The notes under the pieces are model-generated. The model worked only from the letters and a program-made list of their open reading frames with translations, was not told the origin of the DNA and searched no databases. A stretch of DNA of 12,779 nucleotides. Source: an uncultured Thermoanaerobacteraceae bacterium. GTDB taxonomy: Bacteria > Bacillota > DSM-12270 > Thermacetogeniales > Thermacetogeniaceae. Position 1 is the first letter of the stretch. The number at the start of each line of letters is the position of its first letter. The stretch is from assembly GCA_937914965.1 (NCBI GenBank), contig CALGIY010000128.1, positions 1-12,779 of the forward strand. Reading direction: 5' to 3'. Below, one piece after another: positions 9,944-12,779 of this stretch. The translations under genes were made by a program, and so were the position numbers.

Positions 9944-9962
9944 CTAGTTCATGGCTAGTTCA
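9944..9962. promoter_or_regulatory. Phased direct repeat CTAGTTCA, possible operator
   Basis: CTAGTTCA occurs at 9944-9951 and 9955-9962, 11 bases apart start to start, close to one helical turn. It lies about 60 bases upstream of the nifV-type gene, where a regulator could bind two sites on the same DNA face. This is inference from spacing only; I do not recognise a known regulator site. Confidence 0.3.
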
Positions 9963-10022
9963 CTTGCTGCTTAGATGCGGTTTAGTGGTTTCTATAGTTA
10001 TTAGATGTTGGGAGGGGAAACC

Positions 10023-11168
10023 ATGAGCAAAATTAAGATCGTTGATACAACACTGCGCGATGGAGAACAGACAGCGGGTGTTGTGTTTGCGAACCATGAG
10101 AAGATCAGGATCGCTAAGATGCTCGATGCCGTAGGGGTTGATCAGATCGAAGCCGGGATCCCGGTGATGGGCGGCCACGAAAAGGAGACCATCAAGGAGA
10201 TCTGCAAACTTGGTCTGAGAGCCAGCATCATGGGTTGGAACCGGGCTGTGATCGATGACATCAAGCACTCCTTGGAATGTGGTGTCGATGCTGTCGCGAT
10301 TTCCATTTCCACATCGGATATTCACATTGAGCATAAACTGCGTAGTACCAAGGCCAAAGTGCTGGAAAAAATGGTGAAGGCAACAGAGTTTGCTAAACAG
10401 CATGACGTCTATATCTCGGTTAACGCCGAAGATGCCTCCCGTTCAGATCCGGAGTTTCTCTTTGAGTTTGCACGGGCTGCTAAAGAGGCGGGTGCTGACC
10501 GTCTGCGCTACTGTGACACCGTGGGGATTCTAGATCCCTTTACAACCTACGACCGGATCAGCGAATTGGTCAACCATGTGGGAATCGATGTGGAGATGCA
10601 CACCCACAACGACTTCGGGATGGCTACTGCCAATGCTCTGGCTGGGGCGCGTGCTGGCGCTTCTTGGGTCGGAGTGACCATCATTGGCCTGGGTGAACGA
10701 GCAGGCAACGCAGCCCTGGAAGAGGTGGTCATGGCCATGAAGCACCTGAGAGGTGTCGATTTGAATTACAAGACCAAGATGTTTCGGGAGCTTGCTGAAT
10801 ATGTTTCCTTGGCCTCTAAGAGGGAACTGCCTGCCTGGAAGCCCATTGTGGGGTCCAATATGTTTGCTCACGAGTCCGGTATTCATGCAGATGGTGCATT
10901 GAAGGACCCGCGCACCTATGAGGTTTTCTGCCCGGAAGAGGTCGGCTTAGAGCGCCAGATCGTAATCGGGAAGCATTCGGGCACCAGTGCCATCAAAGCA
11001 AAATTCGTAGAATATGGTATCGTTCTGACCCAGGAAGAAGCCAACGAAATATTGTCCAGGGTTAGGACGGCTGCTGTCGAATTGAAGCGAACGCTCTTTG
11101 ATAAAGAGCTTGTGTATATCTATGAAGATTATATTCATGATCAAAAAAAGGTGGTTAACCGGGAATAG
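10023..11168 (+). CDS. Homocitrate synthase, NifV type (possibly Re-citrate synthase)
   Basis: A DRE-TIM metallolyase that condenses acetyl-CoA with a 2-oxoacid. The start is ATG 10023, seven bases after GGGAGG; an in-frame ATG at 10005 lies before that ribosome site and is rejected. That gives 381 residues, the NifV length. Motifs: DTTLRDGEQ (8-16) with catalytic R12 and metal ligand D13, IEAGIPVMG, the metal pair H193/H195 in EMHTHNDFGMATANA, GLGERAGNAALEEV, and the C-terminal ESGIHADG and GKHSG blocks. Overall wording is closest in memory to NifV. There is no long C-terminal regulatory domain as in leucine-inhibited LeuA. The next two genes encode an aconitase-type isomerase, so the product is probably isomerised further rather than used only for nitrogenase cofactor. 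Homologues in Clostridia act as Re-citrate synthase, so 2-oxoglutarate and oxaloacetate are both possible acceptors. Confidence 0.85.
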   Translation: MSKIKIVDTTLRDGEQTAGVVFANHEKIRIAKMLDAVGVDQIEAGIPVMGGHEKETIKEICKLGLRASIMGWNRAVIDDIKHSLECGVDAVAISISTSDIHIEHKLRSTKAKVLEKMVKATEFAKQHDVYISVNAEDASRSDPEFLFEFARAAKEAGADRLRYCDTVGILDPFTTYDRISELVNHVGIDVEMHTHNDFGMATANALAGARAGASWVGVTIIGLGERAGNAALEEVVMAMKHLRGVDLNYKTKMFRELAEYVSLASKRELPAWKPIVGSNMFAHESGIHADGALKDPRTYEVFCPEEVGLERQIVIGKHSGTSAIKAKFVEYGIVLTQEEANEILSRVRTAAVELKRTLFDKELVYIYEDYIHDQKKVVNRE

Positions 11169-11182
11169 GGGGAGGATACCCT

Positions 11183-12439
11183 TTGGGTAAAACTATTGCA
11201 GAAAAAATTTTGAGTAAGAAAAGCGGTCAGAACGCTTATGTTAACGATATTGTAGTAGCAGATGTGGATTTTCGGATGGGGCAGGATGGTACATCACCCC
11301 TGGCCATCCGCGCTTTTGAGGCTATGCAAGGAACAAATGTCCATGCGCCGGAGCGCGCTGCCTTGGTTATCGACCACAGCGCTCCCAGCCCACTGGAGGG
11401 TGTATCTGCACTGCACACTCTGATGCGCAAGTTTGCAGTCGAAAATGGTATGACCTTATATGATGTGGGTGAAGGTGTCTGCCACCAACTTATCCCGGAG
11501 AAGGGGCATGTGGGGCCGGGGTCACTGGTTATCGGTGCCGACTCACATACCTGTACCTATGGTGCCCTTAATGCTTTTGCTACAGGTGTGGGTTCCACTG
11601 ACTTGGCTGCTGCCCTGATTTCCGGCAAGATGTGGTTTAAGGTGCCGGAAACCATCAAGTTTGTTTGCCAGGGGAAACTTCCCGCGGGGGTTTACTCCAA
11701 GGACCTGATCCTGTTCTTAATCAGCCAGGTAACAGCAGATGGAGCTACCTATATGGCAGCGGAGTATACTGGTGAGGCGATCAAGGAACTATCTGTGGAT
11801 GCTAGACTCACCATTTCTAATATGGCTATCGAAATGGGCGCCAAGGTTGGCTTGATGGAGGCCGATGATAAGGTCTTAGAGTGGGTGCGATCCCACAGCA
11901 AGAAAGAGTTCGAGGCTGTCAGCGCGGATCCAGATGCCAGTTACGCTGCAGTAAAGGAATACGATGTTAGTAATCTTGATCCCTATGTGGCTAAGCCTCA
12001 TCGGGTGGATAATGGGGTACCGGTAGGAGAGGTGGCAGGGACACCGATCCAGCAGGCAGTGCTGGGTACCTGCACCAACGGCCGGCTGGAGGACCTATCC
12101 ATAGCTGCCCGGCTTCTGGAAGGACGCAAGGTTCACCCTGATGTCCGCTTAATTGTTGCTCCTGCATCACGCCAGGTTTACCTGGAGGCAATGGATACAG
12201 GAGTGCTGAAAACCTTGGTTCAAGCCGGGGCAGCGGTGGTAACGCCAGGATGTGGCCCCTGTGTAGGCACCCACAACGGGATCCCTTCAGATGGAGAGAA
12301 TGTCATCTCTACAGCGAACCGGAATTTCAAGGGCCGGATGGCGAATAACAAAGCCTTTATTTACCTGGCATCTCCTGCAACTGTGGCTGCTTCAGCCATA
12401 AAAGGGGAGATCACTGATCCCAGAGAGTTTTTGGAGTAG
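11183..12439 (+). CDS. Aconitase-family dehydratase large subunit (LeuC/homoaconitase type)
   Basis: Large [4Fe-4S] subunit of a two-part hydro-lyase that isomerises 3-isopropylmalate, homocitrate or citrate-like acids by dehydration and rehydration. The 418 residues fit the archaeal-type LeuC/HacA group, shorter than the ~465-residue proteobacterial LeuC. The start is TTG 11183, about eight bases after the ribosome site GGGGGAGG, which overlaps the upstream stop. Iron-sulfur cysteines are C297 (GTCTNGR) and C357/C360 ([12 protein letters not shown]). Other family blocks are the VIDHSAPSP loop, [20 protein letters not shown] and the C-terminal [20 protein letters not shown]. The gap to the synthase is 14 bases, so the genes are co-transcribed. 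Sequence alone does not fix the substrate. Confidence 0.9.
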   Translation: MGKTIAEKILSKKSGQNAYVNDIVVADVDFRMGQDGTSPLAIRAFEAMQGTNVHAPERAALVIDHSAPSPLEGVSALHTLMRKFAVENGMTLYDVGEGVCHQLIPEKGHVGPGSLVIGADSHTCTYGALNAFATGVGSTDLAAALISGKMWFKVPETIKFVCQGKLPAGVYSKDLILFLISQVTADGATYMAAEYTGEAIKELSVDARLTISNMAIEMGAKVGLMEADDKVLEWVRSHSKKEFEAVSADPDASYAAVKEYDVSNLDPYVAKPHRVDNGVPVGEVAGTPIQQAVLGTCTNGRLEDLSIAARLLEGRKVHPDVRLIVAPASRQVYLEAMDTGVLKTLVQAGAAVVTPGCGPCVGTHNGIPSDGENVISTANRNFKGRMANNKAFIYLASPATVAASAIKGEITDPREFLE

Positions 12440-12450
12440 GAGGACTAAAG

Positions 12451-12779
12451 ATGGAACTGCGGGGAAAAGCCCACTGTTTTGGAAGTGATGTGAATACCGA
12501 TTATATTATATCGGGTAAGTATAAATTTAAGACTCTGGATATGAAAGAATTGGCAAAGCATGTTATGGAAGACTTGGACCCAGAGTTTGCAGCAAAAGTC
12601 CAGTCGGGGGATTTCGTTATAGCTGGGCGCAATTTTGGGTGCGGGTCATCCCGGGAACAGGCACCCCTGGCTCTGATTAATGCCGGGGTTGGTGCTGTGC
12701 TGGCCCAGTCTTTTGCGCGGATCTTTTACCTTTATCACTCGCATCTATTCACTTGCCTTTATTACTTTACTAGCATAAA
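12451..12779 (+). CDS. Aconitase-family dehydratase small subunit (LeuD/homoaconitase type), partial
   Basis: Partner of the preceding large subunit, starting 11 bases after it with GGAGG at 12439-12443. The swivel-domain signature is clear: [13 protein letters not shown] (12-24), [14 protein letters not shown] (59-72) and [12 protein letters not shown] ending at residue 93. The active-site loop reads YKFKT (24-28), with lysines where isopropylmalate isomerases have hydrophobic residues. After Y93 the family expects something like RNAINIGLP, but the frame here reads [12 protein letters not shown] and has no stop before the window ends. Family length is about 165, so the C-terminal part is missing. 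True homology therefore ends near 12729. Confidence 0.85.
   Translation, partial: MELRGKAHCFGSDVNTDYIISGKYKFKTLDMKELAKHVMEDLDPEFAAKVQSGDFVIAGRNFGCGSSREQAPLALINAGVGAVLAQSFARIFYLYHSHLFTCLYYFTSI
12730..12779. other. Foreign or low-quality tail at right contig end
   Basis: Fifty AT-rich bases rich in CTTTAT and CACT-type words replace the expected LeuD coding sequence after the ARIFY codons. No stop codon occurs in the LeuD frame, but the encoded residues do not fit the family. It is most likely chimeric or poor-quality contig-end sequence. Confidence 0.5.

Larger units (their letters stand above)
9785..10022. other. Non-coding region between gatB and the nifV-type operon
   Basis: This 238-base stretch holds no gene I can support. 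It carries a short tandem repeat, a small hairpin, a phased direct repeat and the GGGAGGGG ribosome site (10010-10017) of the next gene. A TATAGT at 9993-9998 could be a -10 box, but I see no matching -35. There is no clear intrinsic terminator for gatCAB. A minus-strand frame of 64 codons here is judged spurious. Confidence 0.5.

Noticed and set aside
9785..10022. CRISPR array or mobile element in the gatB-nifV gap
   Set aside because: Repeats are 8-9 bases and only two copies each; there are no spacers, transposase or terminal inverted repeats.

Overview
The window looks like a whole metagenomic or draft contig of composite origin. Nearly all of it (about 1305 to 12730) reads as a Clostridia-type Firmicute. 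Peptococcaceae or Desulfotomaculum relatives fit best, judging by mixed codon use, strong GGAGG ribosome sites, TTG starts, a CBS-domain Mn-dependent pyrophosphatase, a gatCAB operon and a NifV/aconitase-type module. The first ~1300 bases are different. They are GC-rich with almost only G or C at third codon positions, and they encode the front part of a Rep helicase that looks betaproteobacterial (Achromobacter/Bordetella-like).

Layout, left to right. 1-629: no intact gene; a minus-strand piece resembling the middle of UvrC lies at about 203-463. 630-2849: one uninterrupted helicase frame whose N-terminal ~225 residues are betaproteobacterial Rep and whose remainder is Firmicute PcrA; the switch falls inside the conserved DEYQDTN motif at 1281-1304. 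2899-4230: CBS-domain family II inorganic pyrophosphatase. 4325-6328: NAD+-dependent DNA ligase LigA. 6334-6363: a good promoter candidate for the next operon. 6455-9784: gatC, gatA and gatB, the glutamyl/aspartyl-tRNA amidotransferase, with a structured 124-base gap between gatC and gatA. 9785-10022: non-coding region with repeats. 10023-12779: a second operon with a NifV-type homocitrate (or Re-citrate) synthase followed by the large and small subunits of an aconitase-family dehydratase. The small subunit loses its family sequence at about 12730, some 50 bases before the end.

The genes form three functional groups: DNA replication and repair with PPi removal (pcrA, pyrophosphatase, ligA), indirect aminoacylation of tRNA-Gln/Asn (gatCAB), and a 2-oxoacid elongation step (condensation of acetyl-CoA with a 2-oxoacid, then isomerisation of the resulting tricarboxylic acid). 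I found no CRISPR array, transposase, phage gene, tRNA or rRNA. The most striking observation is the chimeric helicase, and an assembly or amplification artefact is its likeliest explanation. The most interesting biological question is the true substrate of the NifV/aconitase module.
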